Below are positions 56,989 to 64,000 of a stretch of 64,000 nt of DNA, piece after piece (the stretch's first letter is position 1; each line of letters opens with the position of its first letter). Source of the stretch: MFD09286-c1 sp963701015 (lineage in GTDB: Bacteria > Bacteroidota > Bacteroidia > Bacteroidales > DTGW01). The position numbers and the translations under genes were made by a program. The notes under the pieces are model-generated. The model searched no databases and was not told the origin of the DNA. It saw only the letters and a program-made list of their open reading frames with translations. Where the stretch lies: assembly GCA_963701015.1 (NCBI GenBank), contig OY969556.1, forward strand, positions 992,001 to 1,056,000, in the 5' to 3' direction.

Positions 56989-58666
56989 TCATTCTATTTT
57001 CTTCATTTTAAATTTATCGCCGGTTTGGTTAATAATTGCCCTGTACCACCAGTTTGGATATTCGGGATGTAGTACATTGTTGTTTGCGTCTTTAATATTC
57101 CCGTCCATATATTTAACTAGTAATTCTTGTGATAATTTTTGCCAACGTTGTAAAGTAATATTGGCCTGGCTTACTGAATATTCATTCAAAAAAAGTTTCG
57201 CTAAACTGCTATTATTTTCATTTGTTAATTCAATGGCGGTTTTTTCAATAGCTGGTTGTAAAGCAATAAATTTATTCTCAAGTTCCGATTGGGCTTTTTG
57301 AATATCCACAATCATATCGGAATATCTAAGATAGGAGAAGTTATTTACCTGGTTAAAAATCCAAAATGCAGAAGTAGGAGAATAGTGGAAAAAATCGCCA
57401 TTTCCAACAGCAAAAGGTTCGGGTATATTAGTAATACCGCAATACATAGGAACATAAACTGTTCCATATGTATCATCAACCCCAAACCATAAAACACCTC
57501 CAATAAAATCAGGAAGCCAGCTACGCGACTGAGATACAAATGTAAATCCGGTTTGCTGGGTTGATATAGCTCTTTCATTAAAATATTCTATACTATCAAC
57601 TTTCCATGTTAATGGACGCCAGCGATAAGGGCATTTAAATCGGTCCGGCTCCGATATCTTTGGTCATATCTAAATCAGTGCCTTCGAAATGGTCGCGCAT
57701 TAATGCCATAACATCTTTAACAGTAAGTTTCTTATCTGGTTTCACCCAAAGAGGAAGTGGTTCAGCACCTTTTACACCTTTTATATACTGGTCAGATAAA
57801 TTTAATGAAGGGGCAACTCTTCTAAATACGCTATAAACTCTTGCTTCACAAAAACGTAATGCATCAAAAGTAAGTGGAGCATAAGCTCCGGCAAAACTGA
57901 AATTATTTTCAGAACCTTTATACCATCCATTTTTTGTTGCAAAAGAAACAACATCTTTAGCATATTTGCAGTTTTCAGGATCGTTTAATGGGAATTGAGT
58001 AATTCGTGATTGATTGGCATGTGCGCAAACATAACCATCCGGAATTCTACGGGCAACCCAAACAGCACCTTTATTATATTCTTTTTTAACTATTTTGCCC
58101 GATTTGTCTTTTATCAATTTTGGTGACCCTTTGCCAACAATATCCATAATCCATGCTTCATTTGGATCGGATATAGAAAAAGTTTCACCCTCACTATAAT
58201 AACCATAATCATTTAACAGGCTTGCTATAGTATCAATTGCGGCTTTAGCTGTTTTTGCGCGTTGTAATGTCACATAAATTAAATTACCATAATCTAAAAC
58301 TGAAGTTGAATCAGGTAATTCTTCACGACCACCAAAAGTTGTTTCCGCTATTACCAACTGAAATTCATTCATATTTCCAACAACTGAATAAGTATGAGTT
58401 GCCTGCCTAATCTTCCCTAAATACTTTCCTTGCAGTCCAATTCTGTCCCATTCGTAAATATCCATAATAGTACCTGGTTTATAATCAGCAGCAGGTCTGT
58501 AATACAACTCACCATAGAGCGTATGCGAATCAGCTGCATAAGTTACCATACACGATCCATCGAAAGTTGCTCCTTTTGTAACTAAAATATTAGTACATGC
58601 TTTGCCTGAATTTATTGCAAATAGGCTTATAAATGTAATTTGGCTGAATAATATTATTCTTTTCAT
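56989..58666 (-). pseudogene. C69-family dipeptidase, disrupted by a +1 frameshift
   Basis: The upstream frame (58666 to 57635) encodes 343 residues of a C69/U34 dipeptidase: a signal peptide, then Cys24 in GKACTNILVTKG as the N-terminal nucleophile after processing, TTFGGREE, and ISDPNEAWIMDIVGKGSPK. It ends early after DIGAGPI. The rest follows in the next frame (CPYRWRPLTW, GTVYVPMYCGITNIP, AFWIFNQVNNF) to a stop at 56989. Removing one base near 57637-57642 restores about 558 residues, a normal length. It stands between the pectin locus and anmK and has no evident link to pectin. Real decay and sequencing error are both possible. Confidence 0.87.
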
Positions 58667-59082
58667 ATTGTATTTTTAATCACAAAACTAAACTTATTCT
58701 TTAAAAATGAATAGTATTTTAGATTGTTTGAAATCTATTTTATGTATGTTTTATAGCAATTCGTCAATTAATATATCAAGTTCATGTAATTTCCGAAAAA
58801 ACTTGCAACAATATTTATTTATGACCGTACTAGTTTGTAATTTTGCAGTGATATTAATTTAAAGTTCTTTATATTTTCTTAACATCAATTATTTTGGCAG
58901 GATTTTTTATTGAACTTTCTTTGTATAGAAATTAGATAGTAAAAGATTTTTGTTTTATAGTTAGTGGTTAGTTTTGTTAGTTAGTTAGTTAGTTAGTTAG
59001 TTAGTGCAATTAGTTTGAGAAAATAGGTGAGATTCGAAAAGAATTTCTCCGTTTTCTACAAACTAATTTTTTTTTTAACTAT
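58667..59082. other. Intergenic region upstream of the C69 dipeptidase gene
   Basis: This 416-bp AT-rich stretch holds no gene. Its main feature is a TTAG tandem repeat. On the minus strand TAGTTTTG at 58690-58683 matches the -7 consensus 17 bp before the dipeptidase ATG, but no -33 motif is evident, so it is only a weak promoter candidate. Confidence 0.5.
58977..59004. repeat. TTAG tetranucleotide tandem repeat, seven copies
   Basis: Seven perfect copies of TTAG run without a break. The tract lies in the intergenic region, 79 bp past the anmK stop and about 310 bp upstream of the C69 gene. Such tracts can change copy number by slippage; an effect on expression is unproven. Confidence 0.9.
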
Positions 59083-60141
59083 TTATATCTTAAATATTAT
59101 TCCACCCGAATTATCATGTGTTGCACCAGTTACAGACGATAGGCAATTGTTTTCTTCACGAAATCGCAAAACACCTAAAAATGCAAATACAACAGCTTCT
59201 TTAAAATTTATAGTTTCATTATCAGGAATAATAATTTTGTGATTTGTTCTTATTTGGATACAGTCAATTAAAAACTTATTAAAAGTTCCTCCTCCGGTAA
59301 TTAATATCTTTTTTGTATTAGCACTTGTAAATGATTTGGTTATTTGGTTAGCGATATGTTCGCAAACTGTCCGTAATTTATCTTGGGCACTTATTTCAAA
59401 TTTTTTTATAACCGGATAAAACTGACTTTCGAACCATTCACGACTAAGTGATTTAGGATAAGGTTGCTTATAATATGGAATTAGGTTAAGTGCTCTGAAT
59501 AACTTTTCGTTTAATATTCCTTTTGATGCTTCAATTCCATCAAGGTCAAATTCAAGTCCGATGCTTTCAGCTAAATTATTAAGTATTATATTAACCGGAC
59601 AAATATCATAGGCTATTCGTTTTTTGTACCAATTATAAGAAATGTTTGCAAATCCTCCCAAGTTCAAACAATAATCATATTCACCAAATAACATGCAGTC
59701 GCCTAAAGGCACCAAAGGTGCACCTTGTCCTTTAAGCATTACATCTAACACTCTAAAATTTGTTATTGATGTATGTTTAGACTCGCTGGATATTGCGGCT
59801 CCATTGCCTATTTGAAAAGTAATTCCATCTTTAGGATTATGAAAAACAGTATGTCCATGCGAAGAAATTAAGTCAATTTTGTTTTTCTGATTTTTCAAAA
59901 ATTCTTTTACCTGTCGTCCGATATATTTTCCAAATTCAATATCAAGTTCAATAAGTTTATATCCTAATAAATAATGAGCATTTTGTAATGTCGTTTTCCA
60001 TTCTTTGGTATATGGAATAGTTTGGGCTTTTATTATTTCATATTTCCAGGTATCGTCGAATTTTTCAAATTCACAAAATGCAATATCCAAGCCATCAAGT
60101 GACGATCCTGACATTACACCCACAACCCTGTATTTTTTCAT
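59083..60141 (-). CDS. anmK: Anhydro-N-acetylmuramic acid kinase
   Basis: The 352-residue kinase cleaves and phosphorylates 1,6-anhydro-MurNAc to MurNAc-6-phosphate in peptidoglycan recycling. Diagnostic motifs are GVMSGSSLDGLDIAFCEF at the N-terminus, ISSHGHTVFHNP, GQGAPLVPLGD, NLGGFANIS and ITGGGTFNKFLID. It belongs to the ASKHA fold and is of usual length. The next gene downstream is a C69 dipeptidase, and an M23 peptidase lies upstream; both may share a role in cell-wall peptide turnover, though the spacing gives no proof of co-transcription. Confidence 0.95.
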   Translation of the reverse strand: MKKYRVVGVMSGSSLDGLDIAFCEFEKFDDTWKYEIIKAQTIPYTKEWKTTLQNAHYLLGYKLIELDIEFGKYIGRQVKEFLKNQKNKIDLISSHGHTVFHNPKDGITFQIGNGAAISSESKHTSITNFRVLDVMLKGQGAPLVPLGDCMLFGEYDYCLNLGGFANISYNWYKKRIAYDICPVNIILNNLAESIGLEFDLDGIEASKGILNEKLFRALNLIPYYKQPYPKSLSREWFESQFYPVIKKFEISAQDKLRTVCEHIANQITKSFTSANTKKILITGGGTFNKFLIDCIQIRTNHKIIIPDNETINFKEAVVFAFLGVLRFREENNCLSSVTGATHDNSGGIIFKI

Positions 60142-60163
60142 TTTTAAATACCTTAATGATTGT

Positions 60164-60829
60164 TTATTTCTTATGTTTTATTTGATAAATTGCATCATTA
60201 ACTGACATTGCAATAATGTATTTCAAGTTTTCTGCATTTGTTTTTTCGGAACAATCAATAAAATTTAAATTATTTAAAAATTGAATACTTGTTTTTATGG
60301 TTTTCCCTGTTGTACCAATTCCAATTGCAGATTTAATAGGTAGTATACCTATATTATTATATAAGTCGATATGTAATTTAATTTGTGGCATAAAAGATCC
60401 AACAGGCAATTTATTTCCCATATCATCATTTTGCCTGTTTTCAAATTCAGCTTCAATTTTTAGAAAGTATTTTGTATCAGCAATTCGCTGTGCTTTTTTA
60501 ATATTAATATCAGGATAACCATAATCATTATATTTTGCTTTATCGCCCAAATTATTTGGAGGCAAAATATAAATATTTAATGAGTCAGTTAAAGTTTGGG
60601 TAACTATTTCGTATAAATTATGAATTAAAAAAGCAGTAATTTTATTTTGTCTGGCATCAGTTTTAATTTTAATATTTCCCTCATATGGTACTAATTCCGA
60701 CTCGAAATTTTTATCCACTTTTATTGAGTATGAAAAAACCGTAAATTGATTATTGGCATAGCGTTGACCCAATAAATTTACAGTAAAAAATGACGTGAAA
60801 ACTATTAAAATTACTATTATCTTTCTCAT
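60164..60829 (-). CDS. Secreted protein of unknown function
   Basis: I chose ATG 60829 (221 residues) over a TTG at 60850, since it gives a proper signal peptide (MRKIIVILIVFTSFFTVNLLG). The mature part is beta-rich with Lys- and Asn-rich stretches, has no repeats and no membrane segment, and I recognise no family. It stands 22 bp upstream of anmK in the same direction, which makes co-transcription possible. An envelope role is only a guess from export and position. Confidence 0.75.
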   Translation of the reverse strand: MRKIIVILIVFTSFFTVNLLGQRYANNQFTVFSYSIKVDKNFESELVPYEGNIKIKTDARQNKITAFLIHNLYEIVTQTLTDSLNIYILPPNNLGDKAKYNDYGYPDINIKKAQRIADTKYFLKIEAEFENRQNDDMGNKLPVGSFMPQIKLHIDLYNNIGILPIKSAIGIGTTGKTIKTSIQFLNNLNFIDCSEKTNAENLKYIIAMSVNDAIYQIKHKK

Positions 60830-60915
60830 TATTACAATTCTAAAATTCAAGTATTTAAGTTTGCGAGAATAATTTTATAAATTTATTAAATTATGTATTA
60901 AAATGAAAATATTGT

Positions 60916-62703
60916 TCACTTGATAAAAACACACCTGTAAATACTTTTGTTTCCAACCTTATCAGTTACACTTAATACTAATTTATGTTTTGTAATTGTC
61001 GATTTAAATCTTGTTGAATCAAATGTATAACATAATAAATTATTCTTGGCATCAAATTCGAAGAGTACCCATTGGTTATCAATTAATCCTTTATATTCAG
61101 CAATTCCGGAAAGGTTATCAGAAATTTTTATTTTAATATTTGGTTCGTTTTTCAAGTTTTTTCTATTGTGAATATTTATTTCCCTGATTATTGGTTTAGT
61201 AGTATCAGGCACTACTGAAAAAGTACCCAATGATTTTGTGTTGGCTGATAATTCATTTCCGGTTAAAGTACCGCCAATACTCGATTCACTTCCATTTTTA
61301 TTGAGTTTTATAATTACAAGTTTCTTTTTTATTTCTTCAGGGAATTTTTGAACATTTACATTTACTGAAATTGCCTTTTTTAGCAAAATATTATCATCCC
61401 CAATTTTAACAATGCGAAAGAAATTTCGATTTGCTATTTTAACTACTTCAGTATTTAGGCAGGCATCCTGGTAAAGTGAGTTTTCGGGAATAATGAATGA
61501 AAATTCATGTTCAGTTATAATATTTCTATTGTTGAAAGGAAGGAAATACTTGCCATAACTTTTTTCAGGAATTGAACAATAATAGGGATTTGAAGATTTT
61601 CTCGCAAAAAAGTTAAGTTCCGATTTATTTCCATGAATATCGGCAATTATAATTTTAATCTTATGGCTAAGTGAATCGTTAAAAGAAATCCAACCTTTAT
61701 CTATTTGCTGTTTATAAGCTAACATTTCCTGATTGGGCCAAAGAAACATTTTATAAATATTTTCATTGGTTAAATTTTTCTCTTCAATGTCAATACTTGA
61801 ATTAACATAATTCACTTCGGTAAAAGACATTTCATCAAATGTTATGTTGAACCAAAGAGTAGTATCAACAAACATTTGAGCCGAATACCATGAAAGTTTT
61901 CGAAAGGAATCGGTAATTTCATCAAATGCTTCTATTCCTATGCCAGCGTAATCGGGAAGAATAATTTCACTGTCATTTTTTAAATTGTATGTTCCATCTT
62001 GGCCAATTACCGGAATTTCAATATGAGGTTGCGGTGTTTCCGTTGCAATACCAGTGTTGGCATAAACCCAAAGAGATTTAATAACTGGTTTAAAATTGTC
62101 AATAACAGGTATATCGGCAATAAATGGATTTAAAGTGTTTTGTGTTTTTGAATCACGGATTTCAAAATGCAAATGAGGTCCACTCGAAAATCCGGCATTT
62201 CCTGAAAAAGCAATTGTATCGCCCTGTTTAACAGGAAATTGATTTGGTTCAAAAAAATAATCAATAAAAAAAAGTTGGTCTTTGTATTCTTCGTTCTTTA
62301 TAAAATCATCGAATTTTTTTTGTAAAGCCTCTAAATGTCCGTAAACTGAAGTTGTTCCATTTGGATGGCTAATATATATAGCTCTGCCATATCCTCCGGG
62401 TTCAACTTTAATTCGCGAAACATAACCATCGGCAACAGCAAAAACAGGATAGCCAGTAATCCCATTGGTTGTAAAATCGATACCAAAATGAAATGAACCG
62501 CTTCTGATATCACCAAAGTTCCCCGAAATTTGTAATGGAATGCCAAGTGGTGAGATATAGTGTTCCGGAATACTATCTGCAAAAAGTTTTGTTTGGAAAG
62601 TAAATATTAAAATTGAAGCTTGACAAATAAATAAAAATGATTTATAAACCTTAAAGCCTAAATAATAAATTTTTTTGAAAAAACGCCAAATGCCTTTGAA
62701 CAT
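60916..62703 (-). CDS. M23-family metallopeptidase (LytM-like)
   Basis: The 595-residue exported protein has an N-terminal hydrophobic segment (about 17-40) and a LytM domain at about 50-190: HFGIDF supplies His and Asp, and SGPHLHFEIRD supplies HxH, the usual zinc set. A long C-terminal region (about 200-595) of beta-sandwich modules follows, with motifs such as KPVIKSLWVY and DNLSGIAEYKGLIDNQWVLFE, as in other Bacteroidetes M23 proteins. It probably cuts peptidoglycan cross-bridges or acts as an activator of cell-wall hydrolases. It diverges from the zapB-like/zapA operon, with about 125 bp between start codons. Confidence 0.93.
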   Translation of the reverse strand: MFKGIWRFFKKIYYLGFKVYKSFLFICQASILIFTFQTKLFADSIPEHYISPLGIPLQISGNFGDIRSGSFHFGIDFTTNGITGYPVFAVADGYVSRIKVEPGGYGRAIYISHPNGTTSVYGHLEALQKKFDDFIKNEEYKDQLFFIDYFFEPNQFPVKQGDTIAFSGNAGFSSGPHLHFEIRDSKTQNTLNPFIADIPVIDNFKPVIKSLWVYANTGIATETPQPHIEIPVIGQDGTYNLKNDSEIILPDYAGIGIEAFDEITDSFRKLSWYSAQMFVDTTLWFNITFDEMSFTEVNYVNSSIDIEEKNLTNENIYKMFLWPNQEMLAYKQQIDKGWISFNDSLSHKIKIIIADIHGNKSELNFFARKSSNPYYCSIPEKSYGKYFLPFNNRNIITEHEFSFIIPENSLYQDACLNTEVVKIANRNFFRIVKIGDDNILLKKAISVNVNVQKFPEEIKKKLVIIKLNKNGSESSIGGTLTGNELSANTKSLGTFSVVPDTTKPIIREINIHNRKNLKNEPNIKIKISDNLSGIAEYKGLIDNQWVLFEFDAKNNLLCYTFDSTRFKSTITKHKLVLSVTDKVGNKSIYRCVFIK

Positions 62704-62777
62704 GAATAAATTTAATATTAATTACAGCAAATCTAACAGTATGCAAGCGATTTTCAAAAAATAACCGAACATTTTTT

Positions 62778-62807
62778 TTTGTATCAGTAAAGCCTTTATT
62801 ATATTTG
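62778..62807 (+). promoter_or_regulatory. Bacteroidetes-type promoter of the zapB-like - zapA operon
   Basis: A -33 motif TTTG (62778-62781) and a -7 motif TATATTTG (62800-62807) are separated by 18 bp, close to the consensus TTTG-N19-21-TAnnTTTG. The start codon at 62829 lies about 20 bp downstream, leaving a short leader. A possible TTG start at 62805 lies inside the -7 element and is thereby excluded. Confidence 0.65.
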
Positions 62808-62828
62808 TCTATTGAATTATTGTTTCCA

Positions 62829-63122
62829 ATGATAAAAGATAAAGAGGAATTAATCAATACCTTACAGGAAAACATCCATGTTTTGCAAACTGAGTTTTTT
62901 AAGCAAAAGGAGGAAATTCAAGGTTTGATGAAAGAAAAAGGCGAAATATCTGAAAAGCTGAAAGAAAAGGAAATTGAAAGCCAATCGTTGGAAACGAAAT
63001 TGAATACTTTAAAGTTAGCAAAATCATTAACTGGTGAAAATACCGATATGCAGGATGCTAAAATTAAGGTGAACAATTTAGTGCGGGAAATTGACAAGTG
63101 TATTTCTCTTTTAAACAGATGA
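62829..63122 (+). CDS. Small coiled-coil protein, ZapB-like, upstream of zapA
   Basis: This 97-residue protein is almost wholly a Glu/Lys-rich coiled coil (LQENIHVLQTEFFKQKEEIQ to ETKLNTLK), followed by a short NxLVREIDKCISLLN tail. It has no signal peptide or membrane segment. ATG 62829 is chosen because the promoter overlaps the upstream TTG. It lies 9 bp before zapA. Small coiled-coil genes commonly precede zapA in Bacteroidetes, so a role with ZapA at the division ring is likely, but direct homology to E. coli ZapB is uncertain. Confidence 0.8.
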   Translation: MIKDKEELINTLQENIHVLQTEFFKQKEEIQGLMKEKGEISEKLKEKEIESQSLETKLNTLKLAKSLTGENTDMQDAKIKVNNLVREIDKCISLLNR

Positions 63123-63131
63123 TAAAACCTA

Positions 63132-63434
63132 ATGGAAGATAAGTTATCTATAAAGGTGAATTTGGTTGATAGGTATTATCCTTTAAAAATCGACAGGAAA
63201 GATGAAGAACAAATTAGACGAGCAGCGAAATTGATTAATGAACGTGTGTTGCAATACAAACAAAAGTATTCTGATAAAGACACGCAAGATTTTTTGGCAA
63301 TGGCCGCTTTGCAATTTGTAATCAAAAATTTGGAGTTCGAGGGCCAGATTAGTGAACAAATCTGGATAGATAAACTTAATGAAGTAAATGGCGATCTGGA
63401 AAATTTTCTGAAAAAAGAGACTCAAGTTCTTTAA
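63132..63434 (+). CDS. zapA: Cell division protein ZapA
   Basis: The 100-residue protein matches ZapA: an N-terminal beta-hairpin region SIKVNLVDRYYPLKIDRKDE and EEQIRRAAKLINERVLQYKQ, then the long helix with DTQDFLAMAALQFVIKNLEF. ZapA binds and bundles FtsZ filaments. It follows the coiled-coil gene by 9 bp and is directly followed by 6S RNA, a synteny known from many bacteria. Confidence 0.93.
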   Translation: MEDKLSIKVNLVDRYYPLKIDRKDEEQIRRAAKLINERVLQYKQKYSDKDTQDFLAMAALQFVIKNLEFEGQISEQIWIDKLNEVNGDLENFLKKETQVL

Positions 63435-63442
63435 AACAATAT

Positions 63443-63640
63443 TGCCCGCATTGTTTCTTCAAATGGCGTGAAACTCAACATTAAATGCCAAATGAGTAAT
63501 GCTCAGATTTCGTAGAACAGGCCATACCTGCTTGCAGGCCTGGTTTCAGGCATTGGAAGTTCGAATATTTCTGGCAGCTCCAGCGTATCATTCTGGGGTT
63601 TCAACCCTCATTGAAGAAATGTATGCGGGTTTTTTATTTT
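63443..63640 (+). ncRNA. ssrS: 6S RNA (SsrS, Bacteroidales-1 type)
   Basis: The gene-free stretch after zapA folds into a long closed rod. CCCGCAT (63445-63451) pairs with ATGCGGG (63623-63629), and TTTCTTCAA (63454-63462) pairs with TTGAAGAAA, enclosing about 150 bases with an internal hairpin (CAGGCC-TGCTTGCA-GGCCTG type). A T-run after 63630 acts as terminator. 6S RNA mimics an open promoter and sequesters RNA polymerase. The zapA neighbourhood agrees. I place the ends from the terminal stem, so they are accurate to a few bases only. Confidence 0.85.
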
Positions 63641-63712
63641 TTGTTTGGACCTATGTATTGCAGCTTTAATTAAGCCAATACCAAATATATATAACAATTT
63701 AAAATTTATTTT

Positions 63713-64000
63713 ATGATAGCTTTAATAGTATTTCTGTCATCCATCATGATAACAACTCTTATTGTAGGAGTTATTGGAGTTATCGGTGGTGGGGCATTAG
63801 GATATATTTTTTTCAATATTATCCTCCGAAACAGGCGTAAAACAATTATCACAGATGCCGAAACAGAAGGAGAAGTAATTAAAAAAGATAAAATTCTTCA
63901 AGCAAAGGAAAAATTCCTGCAACTTAAATCAGAACATGAAAAAGTAATTAACGAAAGAAACAATAAAGTTGTACAAGCTGAAAACAGAATTAAACAAAAA
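63713..64000 (+). CDS. rny: Ribonuclease Y, N-terminal part
   Basis: The first 96 residues of RNase Y are visible; the frame is open to the window edge. A membrane anchor (about 2-40, GGGALGYIFFNIILRNRRK) is followed by the start of the charged coiled coil (EGEVIKKDKILQAKEKFLQL). The KH and HD domains lie beyond the window. RNase Y starts mRNA decay at the inner membrane. The order zapA - 6S RNA - rny is typical of Bacteroidetes and supports the call. Confidence 0.88.
   Translation, partial: MIALIVFLSSIMITTLIVGVIGVIGGGALGYIFFNIILRNRRKTIITDAETEGEVIKKDKILQAKEKFLQLKSEHEKVINERNNKVVQAENRIKQK

Noticed and set aside
62805..62828. Upstream TTG start for the coiled-coil gene before zapA
   Set aside because: It lies inside a good -7 promoter element, and the added residues are not coiled-coil-like; ATG 62829 is better.
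1..64000. CRISPR arrays, prophage genes, tRNA and rRNA genes
   Set aside because: No regularly spaced repeats, phage structural genes, cloverleaf sequences or rRNA segments were seen on either strand.

Overview
The window looks like a chromosomal segment of a low-GC, non-model member of the Bacteroidetes. Supporting signs are a SusC/SusD pair, a one-protein hybrid two-component regulator, several C-terminal type IX secretion (T9SS) sorting domains, Bacteroidetes-type promoters (-7 TAnnTTTG), and the gene order zapA - 6S RNA - rny. There are no tRNA or rRNA genes, prophage genes or CRISPR arrays that I can see.

Layout. (1) 1-13174 is a signalling block. It holds a NarX-like kinase tail with a NarL-type regulator, a tight three-gene phosphorelay operon (six-PAS membrane kinase, Rcp1-like receiver, REC-PAS kinase), and a reduced chemosensory operon (cheA, two MCPs, cheW, a lone receiver) with no cheR or cheB. 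(2) 13625-19333 encodes one 1902-residue T9SS-secreted protein with two beta-helix blocks and eight alternating Ig-like domains. (3) 19400-19935 is a small IS200/IS605-like element with terminal hairpins, lodged next to rplS. (4) 20391-32436, minus strand, is a cytoplasmic hexuronate operon: LacI-type regulator, YjmF/UxuB-type mannonate oxidoreductase, PfkB kinase, LarA-like nickel epimerase, gnd, hexuronate MFS transporter with an inserted DUF805 domain, kduI, IdnO/KduD-type SDR, uxaC and uxaE. (5) 32544-56886, minus strand, is a pectin utilisation locus: a GH105-GH28-CE8-PL9-CE12-GH43-YhcH-DUF4350 operon, two T9SS surface proteins, SusD, SusC, and the hybrid regulator. (6) 56989-64000 holds a C69 dipeptidase, anmK, an unknown secreted protein, an M23 peptidase, and the zapB-like - zapA - 6S RNA - rny housekeeping group.

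How the genes work together. CE8, CE12, PL9, GH28, GH105 and GH43 would de-esterify and cut homogalacturonan and rhamnogalacturonan. SusC/SusD would import the fragments, and the hybrid regulator would sense them. Saturated galacturonate would pass through UxaC, UxaE and the UxuB-type SDR to mannonate; unsaturated ends would go through KduI and the IdnO/KduD-type SDR. The most interesting inference is that the LarA-like enzyme may epimerise mannonate to gluconate, which a kinase and Gnd would carry into the pentose phosphate pathway. That would bypass mannonate dehydratase and the KDG kinase/aldolase steps, none of which is clearly present here.

Three genes (PfkB kinase, LacI regulator, C69 peptidase) are each broken by what looks like a single extra base. 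All three shifts have the same sign, so either recent gene decay or sequence/assembly error is possible.
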